A stretch of DNA of 64,000 nucleotides from Streptococcus mitis (GCF_946190065.1 NZ_CAMHZD010000009.1:1-64000); one strand, 5' to 3'; shown: positions 10,627-20,026, counted from the first letter of the stretch. Numbers and translations: made by a program. Notes: generated from the letters alone by a model not told the origin.

Positions 10627-10639
10627 AAAAGGCTATCAT

Positions 10640-10668
10640 CAGACAAAATAGAGAAGGCATGATATAAT
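10640..10668 (+). promoter_or_regulatory. Promoter for rbgA-rnhB-ClC
   Basis: -35 CAGACA (10640-10645), 17-bp spacer, -10 TATAAT (10663-10668). It is the only good sigma-A match between the terminator and rbgA, and leaves a leader of about 120 nt. Confidence 0.7.
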
Positions 10669-10796
10669 ATAAGGTAGATTTCTATGTAATTAAACAAAAA
10701 CTGTTTGAACATCCTTCATTTGAAAACTCTCTACGTTCAAACAATAGTAAAATAAAATAGGGGCTCTAAACCCTTGCTATGAAAGGAAAAAAATCA

Positions 10797-11648
10797 ATGG
10801 CTACTATTCAATGGTTTCCTGGTCACATGTCTAAAGCGCGTCGACAAGTGCAGGAGAATTTAAAATTTGTTGATTTTGTGACGATTTTGGTGGATGCACG
10901 CTTACCTTTATCTAGTCAAAATCTTATGTTGACAAAGATTGTTGGTGACAAACCAAAACTCTTGATTTTAAACAAGGCGGATTTGGCTGATCCAGCAATG
11001 ACCAAGGAATGGCGCCAGTATTTTGAATCACAAGGAATTCAGACGCTAGCTATCAACTCCAAAGAGCAAGTGACTGTAAAAGTTGTAACAGATGCGGCCA
11101 AAAAGCTCATGGCGGATAAGATTGCTCGCCAAAAAGAACGTGGCATCAAGATTGAAACCTTGCGTACCATGATTATCGGAATTCCAAACGCTGGTAAATC
11201 AACTCTCATGAACCGTTTGGCTGGTAAAAAAATTGCCGTTGTCGGTAATAAACCAGGGGTTACCAAGGGGCAACAATGGCTCAAAACCAATAAAGATCTT
11301 GAAATCCTAGACACGCCAGGAATTCTTTGGCCTAAGTTTGAAGATGAAACTGTTGCGCTTAAGTTGGCCTTGACTGGAGCTATCAAAGACCAGTTGCTTC
11401 CTATGGATGAGGTGACCATTTTTGGTCTCAATTATTTCAAAGAACATTATCCAGAAAAGCTGGCTGAACGCTTCAAACAAATGAAAATTGAGGAAGAAGC
11501 ACCTGTTATTATTATGGATATGACCCGCGCCCTCGGTTTCCGTGACGACTATGACCGTTTCTACAGTCTCTTCGTGAAGGAAGTCCGCGACGGCAAACTT
11601 GGTAACTATACCTTAGATACATTGGAAGACCTCGATGGCGACGATTAA
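10797..11648 (+). CDS. rbgA: Ribosome biogenesis GTPase RbgA (YlqF)
   Basis: 283 residues. It is a circularly permuted GTPase: the G4 motif NKAD (59-62) comes before G1 GIPNAGKST (128-136) and G3 DTPG (172-175). The N-terminus [11 protein letters not shown] is the family hallmark. I chose the ATG at 10797 over the in-frame ATG at 10779 because AAAGGA lies about 9 nt upstream of it and the family protein begins there. The family acts late in 50S subunit assembly. The 3' end overlaps rnhB by 14 bp, so translation is probably coupled. Confidence 0.96.
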   Translation: MATIQWFPGHMSKARRQVQENLKFVDFVTILVDARLPLSSQNLMLTKIVGDKPKLLILNKADLADPAMTKEWRQYFESQGIQTLAINSKEQVTVKVVTDAAKKLMADKIARQKERGIKIETLRTMIIGIPNAGKSTLMNRLAGKKIAVVGNKPGVTKGQQWLKTNKDLEILDTPGILWPKFEDETVALKLALTGAIKDQLLPMDEVTIFGLNYFKEHYPEKLAERFKQMKIEEEAPVIIMDMTRALGFRDDYDRFYSLFVKEVRDGKLGNYTLDTLEDLDGDD

Positions 11649-12414
11649 AGAAATCAAAGAACTCCTTGCTACTGTCAATGACCTTGATAGCCCTATTTTT
11701 TTAGAGCTGGAAAAGGATAGTCGTTCAGGAGTTCAAAAGGAAATCAGCAAGCGTAAAAAAGCCATTCAGGCAGAATTGGATGAGGATCTTCGTTTGGAAT
11801 CCATGCTTTCCTATGAAAAAGAACTTTACAAACAAGGATTGACCTTAATTGCTGGTGTTGATGAGGTCGGCCGAGGTCCTCTGGCTGGGCCAGTAGTTGC
11901 TGCAGCCGTTATCTTGCCTAAAAATTGTAAAATTAGAGGCCTCAATGACAGCAAGAAAATTCCTAAAAAGAAACATCTGGAGATTTTTCAAGCCGTTCAG
12001 GAGCAAGCCTTGTCAATCGGCATTGGTATCATGGATAATCAGGTCATCGACCAAGTCAATATCTATGAAGCAACCAAACTGGCCATGAAAGAAGCAATCT
12101 CCCAGCTCAGTCCTCAACCTGAGCACCTTTTGATAGATGCCATGAAACTGGATTTACCAATTTTACAAACATCTATCATCAAAGGTGATGCGAATTCCCT
12201 TTCAATTGCAGCGGCTTCTATAGTAGCCAAGGTGACACGTGATGAATTGATGAAGGAATTCGACCAGCAATTTCCCGGCTATGATTTCGCTGCTAATGCA
12301 GGATATGGAACTGCTAAACACCTAGAAGGCCTCACAAAACTAGGAGTTACCCCAATTCATCGAACCAGCTTTGAACCTATTAAATCGCTGGTTTCAAGAG
12401 AAAAAGAAAGTTAA
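11635..12414 (+). CDS. rnhB: Ribonuclease HII
   Basis: 259 residues, usual length for Gram-positive RNase HII with an N-terminal extension of about 70 residues. The catalytic DEVGRG motif is at residues 76-81 ([14 protein letters not shown]), with further acidic residues in LLIDAMKLD and VTRDELM. It removes ribonucleotides and RNA primers from DNA. It overlaps rbgA at its start and ends 16 bp before the ClC gene, making a three-gene unit. Confidence 0.96.
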   Translation: MATIKEIKELLATVNDLDSPIFLELEKDSRSGVQKEISKRKKAIQAELDEDLRLESMLSYEKELYKQGLTLIAGVDEVGRGPLAGPVVAAAVILPKNCKIRGLNDSKKIPKKKHLEIFQAVQEQALSIGIGIMDNQVIDQVNIYEATKLAMKEAISQLSPQPEHLLIDAMKLDLPILQTSIIKGDANSLSIAAASIVAKVTRDELMKEFDQQFPGYDFAANAGYGTAKHLEGLTKLGVTPIHRTSFEPIKSLVSREKES

Positions 12415-12430
12415 GTTAGAAGGAAGGATT

Positions 12431-13981
12431 ATGGAGGAACAGTCAGAAATACTCAGCTCCAAGAAAGAATTTGCCTTTGCCTCAAGCACCATATTATCCC
12501 AAGTTGGACGAGGAATCATTGTTGGTCTCGTTGTTGGAATTATCGTTGGATCCTTTCGTTTCTTAATTGAAAAAGGCTTCCACCTGATACAAGGACTTTA
12601 TCAAGATCAAGCGCATCTAGTGCGCAATCTTTTTATCATTGGTCTATTTTATTTAATAGTTTGTTGGCTCAGTGCGAAATTAACTCGATCAGAAAAAGAT
12701 ATCAAAGGCTCAGGAATTCCTCAAGTCGAAGCAGAATTAAAGGGATTGATTACTCTCAACTGGTGGGGAGTTCTTTGGAAAAAATATATTCTAGGAATTT
12801 TGGCTATTGCTAGCGGTCTTATGCTGGGGCGCGAAGGACCAAGTATTCAACTTGGAGCGGTTGGTGGTAAAGGAATTGCCAAATGGCTCAAATCCAGTCC
12901 AGTAGAGGAACGCTCCTTGATTGCTAGTGGAGCTGCCGCTGGTCTAGCTGCAGCCTTTAATGCGCCGATTGCAGGACTTCTCTTTGTGGTAGAAGAAGTT
13001 TATCACCATTTTTCACGCTTTTTCTGGGTATCTACTCTCGCTGCTAGTCTCGTAGCAAACTTTGTTTCTCTGCTCATATTTGGCCTAACACCCGTACTGG
13101 ATATGCCAGACAACATCCCACTCATGACCCTAGACCAGTATTGGATTTACCTCCTCATGGGAGTTTTTCTTGGACTATCTGGTTTTCTCTATGAGAAAGC
13201 TGTACTCAACGTCGGTAGAGTTTATGATTGGATTGGCCAAAAAATACGTTTGGATAAAGCTTATTATCCAATTATGGCTTTTATTCTCATCATACCAGTC
13301 GGAATCTTCTTACCCCAAATCCTTGGTGGTGGAAATCAGCTAGTTCTTTCCCTGACTGAGCAAGATTTTAGTTTTCAAGTTCTATTAGCTTACTTTTTGA
13401 TTCGCTTTGTTTGGAGCATGATTAGTTATGGAAGTGGCCTTCCAGGAGGTATTTTCCTACCAATTTTGGCGCTTGGGTCCTTACTTGGTGCGCTAGTTGG
13501 TGTTATTTGTGTCAATCTTGGACTTGTAAATCAAGGGCAATTCCCTATATTTGTCATTCTGGGAATGAGTGGCTATTTTGGAGCAATATCCAAGGCTCCC
13601 TTAACCGCTATGATACTCGTAACTGAGATGGTAGGAGATATTCGCAACCTCATGCCACTTGGTTTAGTGACCTTGGTCGCCTACATCATCATGGATCTAC
13701 TCAAGGGTGCACCGGTCTATGAGGCTATGTTGGAAAAAATGCTGCCAGAAGAAGCGACAGATGAAGGAGAAGTCACTCTCATTGAAATCCCTGTTTCAGA
13801 TAAAATAGCAGGAAAACAAGTACACGAACTCAACTTACCACATAACGTACTCATCACCACCCAAGTCCATAATGGCAAGAGCCAAACAGTTAACGGCTCA
13901 ACCAGAATGTATCTGGGGGATATGATCCACCTGGTGATTCCAAAAAGTGAAATTGGGAAAGTCAAAGATTTGTTGTTGTAG
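12431..13981 (+). CDS. ClC-family chloride channel/antiporter with C-terminal TrkA-C/RCK-type domain
   Basis: 516 residues. The start is the ATG at 12431, preceded by GAAGG 7 nt upstream; an in-frame ATG at 12371 lies inside rnhB. Ion-pathway motifs are GSGIPQ, GREGPS (with the gating glutamate) and GLPGGIFLP, spread over about ten membrane helices. The last 70 or so residues (VTLIEIPVSDKIAGKQV...GDMIHLVIPKSE) resemble a TrkA-C domain, which in this family may bind a ligand or nucleotide. Chloride/proton exchange is the family role. The ion and coupling here are not settled by sequence alone. Confidence 0.9.
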   Translation: MEEQSEILSSKKEFAFASSTILSQVGRGIIVGLVVGIIVGSFRFLIEKGFHLIQGLYQDQAHLVRNLFIIGLFYLIVCWLSAKLTRSEKDIKGSGIPQVEAELKGLITLNWWGVLWKKYILGILAIASGLMLGREGPSIQLGAVGGKGIAKWLKSSPVEERSLIASGAAAGLAAAFNAPIAGLLFVVEEVYHHFSRFFWVSTLAASLVANFVSLLIFGLTPVLDMPDNIPLMTLDQYWIYLLMGVFLGLSGFLYEKAVLNVGRVYDWIGQKIRLDKAYYPIMAFILIIPVGIFLPQILGGGNQLVLSLTEQDFSFQVLLAYFLIRFVWSMISYGSGLPGGIFLPILALGSLLGALVGVICVNLGLVNQGQFPIFVILGMSGYFGAISKAPLTAMILVTEMVGDIRNLMPLGLVTLVAYIIMDLLKGAPVYEAMLEKMLPEEATDEGEVTLIEIPVSDKIAGKQVHELNLPHNVLITTQVHNGKSQTVNGSTRMYLGDMIHLVIPKSEIGKVKDLLL

Positions 13982-13991
13982 ATCAAAAATA

Positions 13992-14019
13992 TTATTACAT
14001 AATTTTTATTATGTAATAA
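13992..14019. repeat. Palindrome TTACATAA-N6-TTATGTAA, copy 1
   Basis: Arms 13995-14002 and 14009-14016 are perfect 8-mers, extending to 11 bp with the flanking TTA/TAA. The spacer is 6 nt. It starts 11 bp after the ClC stop codon. The same palindrome with the same spacer length occurs after xerS and after acoB. It has no strong T-run, so it is not an obvious terminator. Confidence 0.75.
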
Positions 14020-14069
14020 ATATATCAAGAATATTTTGTTGATTTTGATAAGGGAGGACATACATCATA

Positions 14070-14507
14070 ATGAAAATACTAGATGTTCTATATGAGTTTT
14101 ATGGTGATTTTGAATTCATTAAAGAAAAGTGGAATGAAAAATACGAAGGTATTCTTATCAAAATAAAGGATGAGCAAGGATATAAAAGATGCCGCTTAGC
14201 AAAAAGAACACCGAAAAAAGAAGGATATTTTACAGTTTTTTGGAAAAAAGACAAAAATAACATGAACATTCCTTATACCAATGAAGATTTGGGAACTGAA
14301 CTTGTTATCGTTGTCATCGATAATGATAAAAAGGGGCTATTTATTATTCCAAACGAAGTTGCTACTTGTAAGAAAATTCTCTCAACAAAAAACAGCAAAG
14401 GAAAAATGTCCATGCGATTTTATCCGCCTTGGTGCACAAATTTAAATACAACGGCTCAATCAACACAAAAATGGCAATTGAAATTTTTTAGAGAAATTGA
14501 ATTATAA
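14070..14507 (+). CDS. MepB-like protein
   Basis: 145 residues. The pattern RCRLAKRTPKKEGYFTVFWKKD... followed by KGLFIIPNEV and KGKMSMRFYPPW matches the MepB family, named from the staphylococcal mepRAB locus and of unknown biochemical role. There is no signal peptide or membrane segment. GGAGG (14053-14057) is 12 nt from the ATG, a little far. It stands alone between the ClC gene and the dif site, ending in a strong hairpin. Family assignment is from remembered motifs. Confidence 0.7.
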   Translation: MKILDVLYEFYGDFEFIKEKWNEKYEGILIKIKDEQGYKRCRLAKRTPKKEGYFTVFWKKDKNNMNIPYTNEDLGTELVIVVIDNDKKGLFIIPNEVATCKKILSTKNSKGKMSMRFYPPWCTNLNTTAQSTQKWQLKFFREIEL

Positions 14508-14544
14508 GAATGACTTTGAAAAATTTCTAGTAGATTCATATCAG

Positions 14545-14589
14545 ACACAAAGACTTGGTTCTTATGAAAAAAGAACCAAGTCTTTGTGT
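14545..14589 (+). terminator. Strong hairpin after the MepB-like gene
   Basis: A perfect 19-bp stem (14545-14563 with 14571-14589) and 7-nt loop. The sequence after the stem is only modestly T-rich, so it may terminate poorly or in both directions. Confidence 0.65.
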
Positions 14590-14695
14590 TAGTTTCTCAG
14601 GAATAAAGTACATTATAGACAATTTTTGTCGAAAAAATTTTTTAGTTATTAAAAATGAAATCATTTTTGGTTATTCTATTAAAAAGCCCTATAAC

Positions 14696-14726
14696 ATCTT
14701 TCCGAAAAACTATAATTTTCTTGAAA
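14696..14726. other. difSL chromosome dimer resolution site
   Basis: A 31-bp sequence with left arm ATCTTTCCGAA and right arm TTTTCTTGAAA around a central AAACTATAA. This matches my memory of the streptococcal/lactococcal difSL site, which is found directly upstream of xerS. XerS recombines it to resolve chromosome dimers. It marks the terminus region and coincides with the switch of gene strand in this window. Confidence 0.88.
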
Positions 14727-14749
14727 AATAAATAAGTCTATGCTATACT
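14721..14749 (+). promoter_or_regulatory. xerS promoter overlapping dif
   Basis: -35 TTGAAA (14721-14726) is the last six bases of dif. After a 17-bp spacer the -10 is TATACT (14744-14749), extended by TATGC. The geometry suggests XerS bound to the right arm of dif would cover its own -35. Confidence 0.75.
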
Positions 14750-14780
14750 ACTAGTAGAGACTTATTTATGGAGAAAATAC

Positions 14781-15851
14781 ATGAAACGTGAGATTTTACT
14801 GGAACGAATCGACAAACTAAAACAAATCATGCCCTGGTATGTTCTGGAATACTACCAATCCAAGCTTGCTGTCCCATATAGTTTTACAACCTTGTACGAA
14901 TACCTCAAGGAATACGATCGATTTTTCAGCTGGGTTTTGGAGTCTGGCATTTCAAATGCTGATAAAATGGCTGATATTCCTTTATCTGTCTTGGAAAATA
15001 TGTCTAAGAAAGACATGGAATCTTTTATCCTTTATCTACGAGAACGTCCCCTACTGAATGCTAATACAACAAAACAGGGTGTTTCGCAGACAACCATCAA
15101 TCGAACCTTGTCAGCACTTTCTAGTCTTTACAAGTATCTGACCGAGGAGGTTGAGAACGACCAAGGAGAACCTTATTTCTATCGCAATGTAATGAAGAAA
15201 GTTTCAACCAAGAAAAAGAAGGAAACACTTGCTGCCAGAGCTGAGAACATCAAGCAAAAACTCTTTCTGGGTGATGAAACAGAAGGTTTTCTAACTTATA
15301 TCGACCAAGAGTACCCACAACAGCTTTCAAATCGCGCCCTATCTTCATTTAATAAGAACAAGGAACGTGATTTGGCAATTATCGCCCTTCTATTGGCTTC
15401 TGGTGTCCGCTTATCTGAAGCTGTTAATCTGGATTTAAGGGATCTCAATCTCAAAATGATGGTTATCGATGTCACTAGAAAAGGGGGGAAACGTGACTCG
15501 GTCAATGTTGCTGCCTTTGCAAAACCTTATCTAGAGAATTATCTAGCCATTCGTAATCAACGCTATAAGATAGAAAAAACAGATACAGCCCTTTTTTTGA
15601 CTCTCTACAGAGGGGTTCCTAATCGTATCGATGCTTCCAGTGTTGAAAAGATGGTTGCTAAGTACTCTGAGGACTTCAAAGTGCGTGTAACACCCCATAA
15701 ACTACGACATACCCTAGCAACTAGGCTCTATGATGCCACTAAATCTCAAGTTTTGGTCAGCCATCAGCTAGGACATGCCAGCACACAAGTCACTGACCTC
15801 TATACCCATATCGTTAATGATGAACAAAAGAATGCTCTAGATAGTTTATGA
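14781..15851 (+). CDS. xerS: Tyrosine recombinase XerS
   Basis: 356 residues, the usual XerS length. It has an N-terminal core-binding domain and a C-terminal catalytic domain with the tyrosine recombinase set: Arg in [14 protein letters not shown], the histidine in LGHAS and the nucleophile Tyr in TDLYTH. GGAG lies about 8 nt before the ATG. It acts alone, unlike the XerC/XerD pair, on the adjacent dif site during FtsK-dependent dimer resolution. It is the last plus-strand gene before the strand switch. Confidence 0.96.
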   Translation: MKREILLERIDKLKQIMPWYVLEYYQSKLAVPYSFTTLYEYLKEYDRFFSWVLESGISNADKMADIPLSVLENMSKKDMESFILYLRERPLLNANTTKQGVSQTTINRTLSALSSLYKYLTEEVENDQGEPYFYRNVMKKVSTKKKKETLAARAENIKQKLFLGDETEGFLTYIDQEYPQQLSNRALSSFNKNKERDLAIIALLLASGVRLSEAVNLDLRDLNLKMMVIDVTRKGGKRDSVNVAAFAKPYLENYLAIRNQRYKIEKTDTALFLTLYRGVPNRIDASSVEKMVAKYSEDFKVRVTPHKLRHTLATRLYDATKSQVLVSHQLGHASTQVTDLYTHIVNDEQKNALDSL

Positions 15852-15853
15852 AA

Positions 15854-15873
15854 TACATAAAATAAATTATGTA
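15854..15873. repeat. Palindrome TACATAA-N6-TTATGTA, copy 2
   Basis: Arms 15854-15860 and 15867-15873 with a 6-nt spacer, beginning 2 bp after the xerS stop codon. Same motif and spacing as the copies after the ClC gene and after acoB. Confidence 0.7.
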
Positions 15874-15885
15874 ATATATGATTTT

Positions 15886-15921
15886 TAAAAAAGAAGTCGG
15901 CCAACTAACCAACTTCTTTTT
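15886..15921. terminator. Bidirectional terminator between xerS and lplA
   Basis: AAAAAGAAGT pairs with ACTTCTTTTT across a short loop, and each arm gives a T-run in one direction. It lies between convergent genes at the strand switch. Confidence 0.75.
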
Positions 15922-15924
15922 GAT

Positions 15925-16914
15925 TTATCCTACTACCGCTTCAGCGATTTCTTCACGACTAATACCAGCGAAGTAACGCGTAATATCGATACCTTCTAGC
16001 GCATTAAGGACATCTTCACGTTCGTATTTCACTCCACGCAGGACATCTTCTACTGCAGCAACGTCTTCGATTCCAAAGAAGTCACCATAAATCTTGATAT
16101 CTTGGATTTTTGATTCGAGAACATTAGCAAAGACTTCCACTTTACCACTGGTGAATTTGGTTCCACGACGGACGTTAAATTCAGGTGATTTACCATAGTT
16201 CCAGTCCCAAGTTCCAAACTTAGTATCCTTGATGCGATTGATTTCAGCCAATTCTTCCTCAGAAAAAACGTATTCTGTCATTTCAGGGTACTCTTTTTTC
16301 ATGTATTCCAAGAGTAAATCACGGAATTCTTCAACTGTGATTTTTTCTGGTAATTCATTGACAATATTGGTCACACGGGCGCGGACGGATTTCACACCTT
16401 TTGATTCAAATTTGTCCTTTGAAACCTTAAGGGCGTTAGCAAGGACTGACAAATCAACGTCAAAGAGCAAGCAACCGTGGTGCATGATACGGCCATTGAT
16501 ATAGGCTTGGGCATTGCCACAGAATTTCTTTCCATCAATTTCAAGGTCGTTACGACCTGTGAACTCAGCTTTAACACCGAGTTGAGCTAGTGTATTGATA
16601 ACTGGGGTGGAGAAGCTCTTAAAGTCAAAAGCCTTGTTTTCATCTTCTTTTGAGATAATCGTGTAGTTGAGGTTGTTTAGATCGTGATAAACAGCTCCAC
16701 CACCGCTGATACGGCGGACCACCTCAATGCCATTTTCTCGAACATAATCACGGTTGATTTCTTCGATAGTGTTCTGGTGACGCCCGACAATGATCGATGG
16801 TTTGTTAATCCAAAGTAGGAAGATTTGATCCTCATCCAAAAGGTGTTTAAAGGCATATTCTTCCAAGGCAATATTAAAAGCAGTGTCGTTTGAATGATTG
16901 ATAATGTATTTCAT
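15925..16914 (-). CDS. lplA: Lipoate-protein ligase A
   Basis: 329 residues with the ligase fold motif RRISGGGAVYHD (about 64-75), GRNDLEIDGKKFCGNAQ and a C-terminal accessory domain from about residue 240. It attaches lipoate to lipoyl domains through lipoyl-AMP. AAAGGG precedes the ATG. It is the last gene of the aco cluster and would modify the lipoyl domain carried on AcoL. That pairing is inferred from position. Confidence 0.95.
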   Translation of the reverse strand: MKYIINHSNDTAFNIALEEYAFKHLLDEDQIFLLWINKPSIIVGRHQNTIEEINRDYVRENGIEVVRRISGGGAVYHDLNNLNYTIISKEDENKAFDFKSFSTPVINTLAQLGVKAEFTGRNDLEIDGKKFCGNAQAYINGRIMHHGCLLFDVDLSVLANALKVSKDKFESKGVKSVRARVTNIVNELPEKITVEEFRDLLLEYMKKEYPEMTEYVFSEEELAEINRIKDTKFGTWDWNYGKSPEFNVRRGTKFTSGKVEVFANVLESKIQDIKIYGDFFGIEDVAAVEDVLRGVKYEREDVLNALEGIDITRYFAGISREEIAEAVVG

Positions 16915-16934
16915 GATATCCCTTTATACGATAG

Positions 16935-16959
16935 AGACTGGAAAATACCTTTCCAGTCT
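16935..16959 (-). other. Hairpin between acoL and lplA
   Basis: A perfect 10-bp stem AGACTGGAAA / TTTCCAGTCT with a 5-nt loop. No T-run follows in the direction of transcription, so it looks more like an mRNA processing or partial-readthrough element than a terminator. Confidence 0.5.
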
Positions 16960-16973
16960 AATCTATCTTTCTT

Positions 16974-18677
16974 TTATTTTTTCTTAGGTGAATGAATGGC
17001 CATTCCTAGAACATCCGCAAATGCTTCGTACATGACTTCAGAGTAGGTAGGATGTCCATGAATAGTCTTCAGCATTTCTTCAACAGTAATTTCCATTTCG
17101 ATAATGCTTGATGCCTCGTTAATCAATTCTGCAGCTGCAGGACCGATAATATGAACACCAAGGATTTCTCCGTATTTCTTATCAGCGATGACTTTTACGA
17201 AACCTTGAGCTGCATCTGATGCAATGGCACGACCGTTAGCAGCAAAGTTGAACTTACCAATGGCTACATCGTATTTTTCACGGGCTTGTTCTTCTGTCAA
17301 ACCTACTGCTGCTACTTCAGGAAGAGTGTAGATAGCTGCAGGAGTCAAGTTCAATTTGGCAACAGCATGATTTCCTTTTAGAGCATTTTCAGCGGCAACT
17401 TCACCCATACGGAAGGCTGCGTGAGCCAACATCTTAGTACCGTTGATGTCACCTGGTGCATAAATGCCTGGAACAGAAGTTTCCATGTATTCGTTAACCT
17501 TGATACGACCACGATCCAATTCAAACTCAACCTCTCCGATACCTTCAAGGTCTGGCACACGACCAATTGAAAGAAGAGCTTTGCTTGCGATGATATCGTC
17601 TTTTCCTTCAACCTTGATACGAAGTTGACCATTTTCCTCGATGATTTCTTGCAGTTTAGTACCAGTCAAGATGGTCATTCCTTTACGTTCAAGGATCAAG
17701 CGAAGGTTCTTAGAAACTTCCGTATCCATAGCCGGCACGATACGGTCCATCATTTCGATAACAGTCACTTTTGAACCAAATGTCATGAAGGCTTGACCGA
17801 GTTCGATACCGACAACGCCACCACCGATGATAACAAGACTTTCTGGAACTTCGTTCATTTCAAGAATGTCGTCACTAGTCATGACAAGTGGAGATTCCAT
17901 ACCAGGGACGTTGATCTTGCTGACTTTTGAACCACCAGCAAGGATGATTTTCTTGGTTTCAAGCAATTCAGAACCATTTACCAAGACATTCTTGTCTTTA
18001 GTAATAGTACCGATACCCTTATGAACAGTAACTCCGTAGCTACGAAGAAGTCCTGCAACACCACCAACAAGAGTATTAACAACTTTAGCTTTAGTTTCTA
18101 AAAGTTTTTCCATATCAACAGTAAAGTTAGGATTTTCAATCACGATACCACGGTTTGCGGCATGACCGATGTTTTCGATAATTTCAGCGTTGTGAAGATA
18201 GGTCTTAGTTGGGATACAGCCACGGTTCAAGCAGGTTCCGCCGAGTTCAGATTTCTCAACAAGGGCAACCTTACCGCCGAGTTGGGCAGCTTTAATGGCT
18301 GCAACATAACCAGCAGGACCTCCACCAATCACAACGATATCAAAAGCATCATTGCTCTTACCATCATCGTTTGAGGCACTTGCTGCAGGTGCTGGGCTCG
18401 CTTCTGGCGCTGCGGCTCCAGCTGTTGGGATATTTTCCCCTTCTTCACCAAGGTAACCGATAACTTCCGTTACAGGGACTGTTTCACCGTCCCCTTTAAG
18501 GATAGCAATCAAGTACCCATCTTCTTCAGCTTCCAATTCCATGCTGACTTTGTCAGTCATGATTTCCAAAAGGATTTCTCCTTCTTTTACAAATTCTCCG
18601 ACTTTTTTATTCCATTGGACGATTTGTCCTTCTGTCATATCCACGCCGGCTTTTGGCATAATTACTTCTAAGGCCAT
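16974..18677 (-). CDS. acoL: Dihydrolipoamide dehydrogenase (E3) with N-terminal lipoyl domain
   Basis: 567 residues. Residues 1-80 are a lipoyl domain with the modified lysine in TDKVSME. An Ala/Pro-rich linker (about 85-105) leads to the flavoprotein: FAD motif VIGGGPAGYVAA, redox disulfide GGTCLNRGCIPTK, NAD motif VIIGGGVVGIELG, and the C-terminal HGHPTYSE active-site pair. It reoxidises dihydrolipoamide with NAD+. The linked E2 lacks a lipoyl domain, so this E3-borne domain is probably the swinging arm for the complex. The name follows pneumococcal annotation; the 2-oxoacid substrate (pyruvate or acetoin) is not certain. Confidence 0.95.
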   Translation of the reverse strand: MALEVIMPKAGVDMTEGQIVQWNKKVGEFVKEGEILLEIMTDKVSMELEAEEDGYLIAILKGDGETVPVTEVIGYLGEEGENIPTAGAAAPEASPAPAASASNDDGKSNDAFDIVVIGGGPAGYVAAIKAAQLGGKVALVEKSELGGTCLNRGCIPTKTYLHNAEIIENIGHAANRGIVIENPNFTVDMEKLLETKAKVVNTLVGGVAGLLRSYGVTVHKGIGTITKDKNVLVNGSELLETKKIILAGGSKVSKINVPGMESPLVMTSDDILEMNEVPESLVIIGGGVVGIELGQAFMTFGSKVTVIEMMDRIVPAMDTEVSKNLRLILERKGMTILTGTKLQEIIEENGQLRIKVEGKDDIIASKALLSIGRVPDLEGIGEVEFELDRGRIKVNEYMETSVPGIYAPGDINGTKMLAHAAFRMGEVAAENALKGNHAVAKLNLTPAAIYTLPEVAAVGLTEEQAREKYDVAIGKFNFAANGRAIASDAAQGFVKVIADKKYGEILGVHIIGPAAAELINEASSIIEMEITVEEMLKTIHGHPTYSEVMYEAFADVLGMAIHSPKKK

Positions 18678-18722
18678 GTCTTCCTTCCTTTATCTATATC
18701 TTAAAAATGAATACTCTTGTTC

Positions 18723-19766
18723 TTAAATCAACATTGAGATTGGATTTTCAATCAATTCTTTCAAGTCTTTCATAAACTTAGCACCAGCCATACCATCTAC
18801 GACACGGTGGTCAATTGTTAAACCAAGACTCATGATTGGGCGAATCACAATTTCACCATTGACGACAACTGGCTTCTCGATTGTCGAGCTGACACCAAGA
18901 ATAGCTGAGTTTGGTTGGTTGATGATGGGACCAAAGGACTGAACACCAAACATTCCCAAATTACTGATTGTGAAAGTTGAATTTTGCAGTTCGCTTGGAG
19001 CTAATTTACCATCCAAGGTACGGCCAATGACATCCTTGAAGGCTACAACCAGTTCTGAAAGACTCATCTTCTCCGCATTATAAACAACAGGTGTCATCAA
19101 TCCATTATCCATCCCAACTGCCATCGCAAGATTGACATAGTTGTGAGTGATAATGGTCTTGCCGTCTTCTGTCAATGAAGCGTTGATATAAGGATGCTTC
19201 ATCAAGGTTTTCACAACTGCAAGTGAAAGAAGGTCTGTTACAGTAGTCTTCTTCCCAGTTGCTTCCATGATTGGTTCAAGAACCTTCTTACGAAGAGCCA
19301 ACATTTCAGTCATATCAACTTCATAGTTGAGCGTGAAGGTTGGGGCAGTTAGGTAAGATTCAACCATACGTTGAGCAATAACCTTACGCATTGGTGTCAT
19401 TGGGATACGCTCAATTTCACCGTATGGTGTTACATTATCAGGAACTTCTTCCACTTTTTCAATCTGAGCAGGAGACTTAATAGTATCGTTTTCGATATTT
19501 TCAGGAAGCAAGGCCAAAACGTCTTTCTTCATGATTTTACCACGATGACCCGTTCCTTGGATTTCCTGCCAAGCAATGTTATGTTCGAGGGCAATTCGTT
19601 TTGCAAGTGGCGAAATGCGAACCACGTTTGTGTCTTTATAAGTTTCCACATCTTCTTTGTGGACACGACCGTTTGCACCTGAGCCAGAAACGTCGTAAAG
19701 GTTGATCCCTAGATCATCCGCTAACTTTCTAGCCGCAGGAGTCGCTCTTAGCTTGTCATCAGCCAT
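18723..19766 (-). CDS. acoC: Dihydrolipoamide acyltransferase (E2) lacking a lipoyl domain, with two E3-binding domains
   Basis: 347 residues from the ATG at 19766, preceded by GGAGAGG; earlier in-frame starts lack this. The protein begins directly with a peripheral-subunit-binding domain (ATPAARKLADDLGINL...GRVHKEDV) followed by a second (ISPLAKRIALEHNIAW...GKIMKKDV). The catalytic domain with DHRVVDG near the end follows. No N-terminal lipoyl domain is present. It transfers the acyl group to CoA. The 340-bp gap before it, downstream of acoB, is unusually long for an operon and full of hairpins. Confidence 0.93.
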   Translation of the reverse strand: MADDKLRATPAARKLADDLGINLYDVSGSGANGRVHKEDVETYKDTNVVRISPLAKRIALEHNIAWQEIQGTGHRGKIMKKDVLALLPENIENDTIKSPAQIEKVEEVPDNVTPYGEIERIPMTPMRKVIAQRMVESYLTAPTFTLNYEVDMTEMLALRKKVLEPIMEATGKKTTVTDLLSLAVVKTLMKHPYINASLTEDGKTIITHNYVNLAMAVGMDNGLMTPVVYNAEKMSLSELVVAFKDVIGRTLDGKLAPSELQNSTFTISNLGMFGVQSFGPIINQPNSAILGVSSTIEKPVVVNGEIVIRPIMSLGLTIDHRVVDGMAGAKFMKDLKELIENPISMLI

Positions 19767-19900
19767 GACCTCTCCAATTCTATTTATGATACAAAGGGCG
19801 TTAAAAGTCAAAGTGAAAATAGGAAACTTGACGAAGAAACTTTAGTTTCTAGGAAAGTTTATCTTTTTCACACAGACTTTAGCCCGAGTTCAACTCTACA

Positions 19901-19934
19901 AGCAACTTGGATACAACACGTATCTCAAGTTGCT
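19901..19934 (-). repeat. Duplicated hairpin A in the aco operon
   Basis: Arms 19901-19909 (AGCAACTTG) and 19926-19934 (CAAGTTGCT), with additional GATAC/GTATC pairing inside. It is closely similar in sequence to the element 126 bp away at 20027-20060. Confidence 0.7.
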
Positions 19935-20026
19935 ACTGTTGCCGCTATTAGGCGGTCAACCTAGTAGACTTACTAAGTCGTTCGTCGAATAGCATCGATT
20001 CGACTCTCTCCTGTCGCAAATTTGCA

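Noticed and set aside
10779-10796. Upstream ATG as the start of rbgA
   Set aside because: It has no ribosome site and would add six residues before the conserved [11 protein letters not shown] start, while the ATG at 10797 has AAAGGA at the right distance.
19960-20020. tRNA gene or tRNA remnant (GTCGAATC-like stretch in the acoB-acoC gap)
   Set aside because: A short T-arm-like string is present, but no acceptor stem, anticodon arm or overall cloverleaf can be formed.
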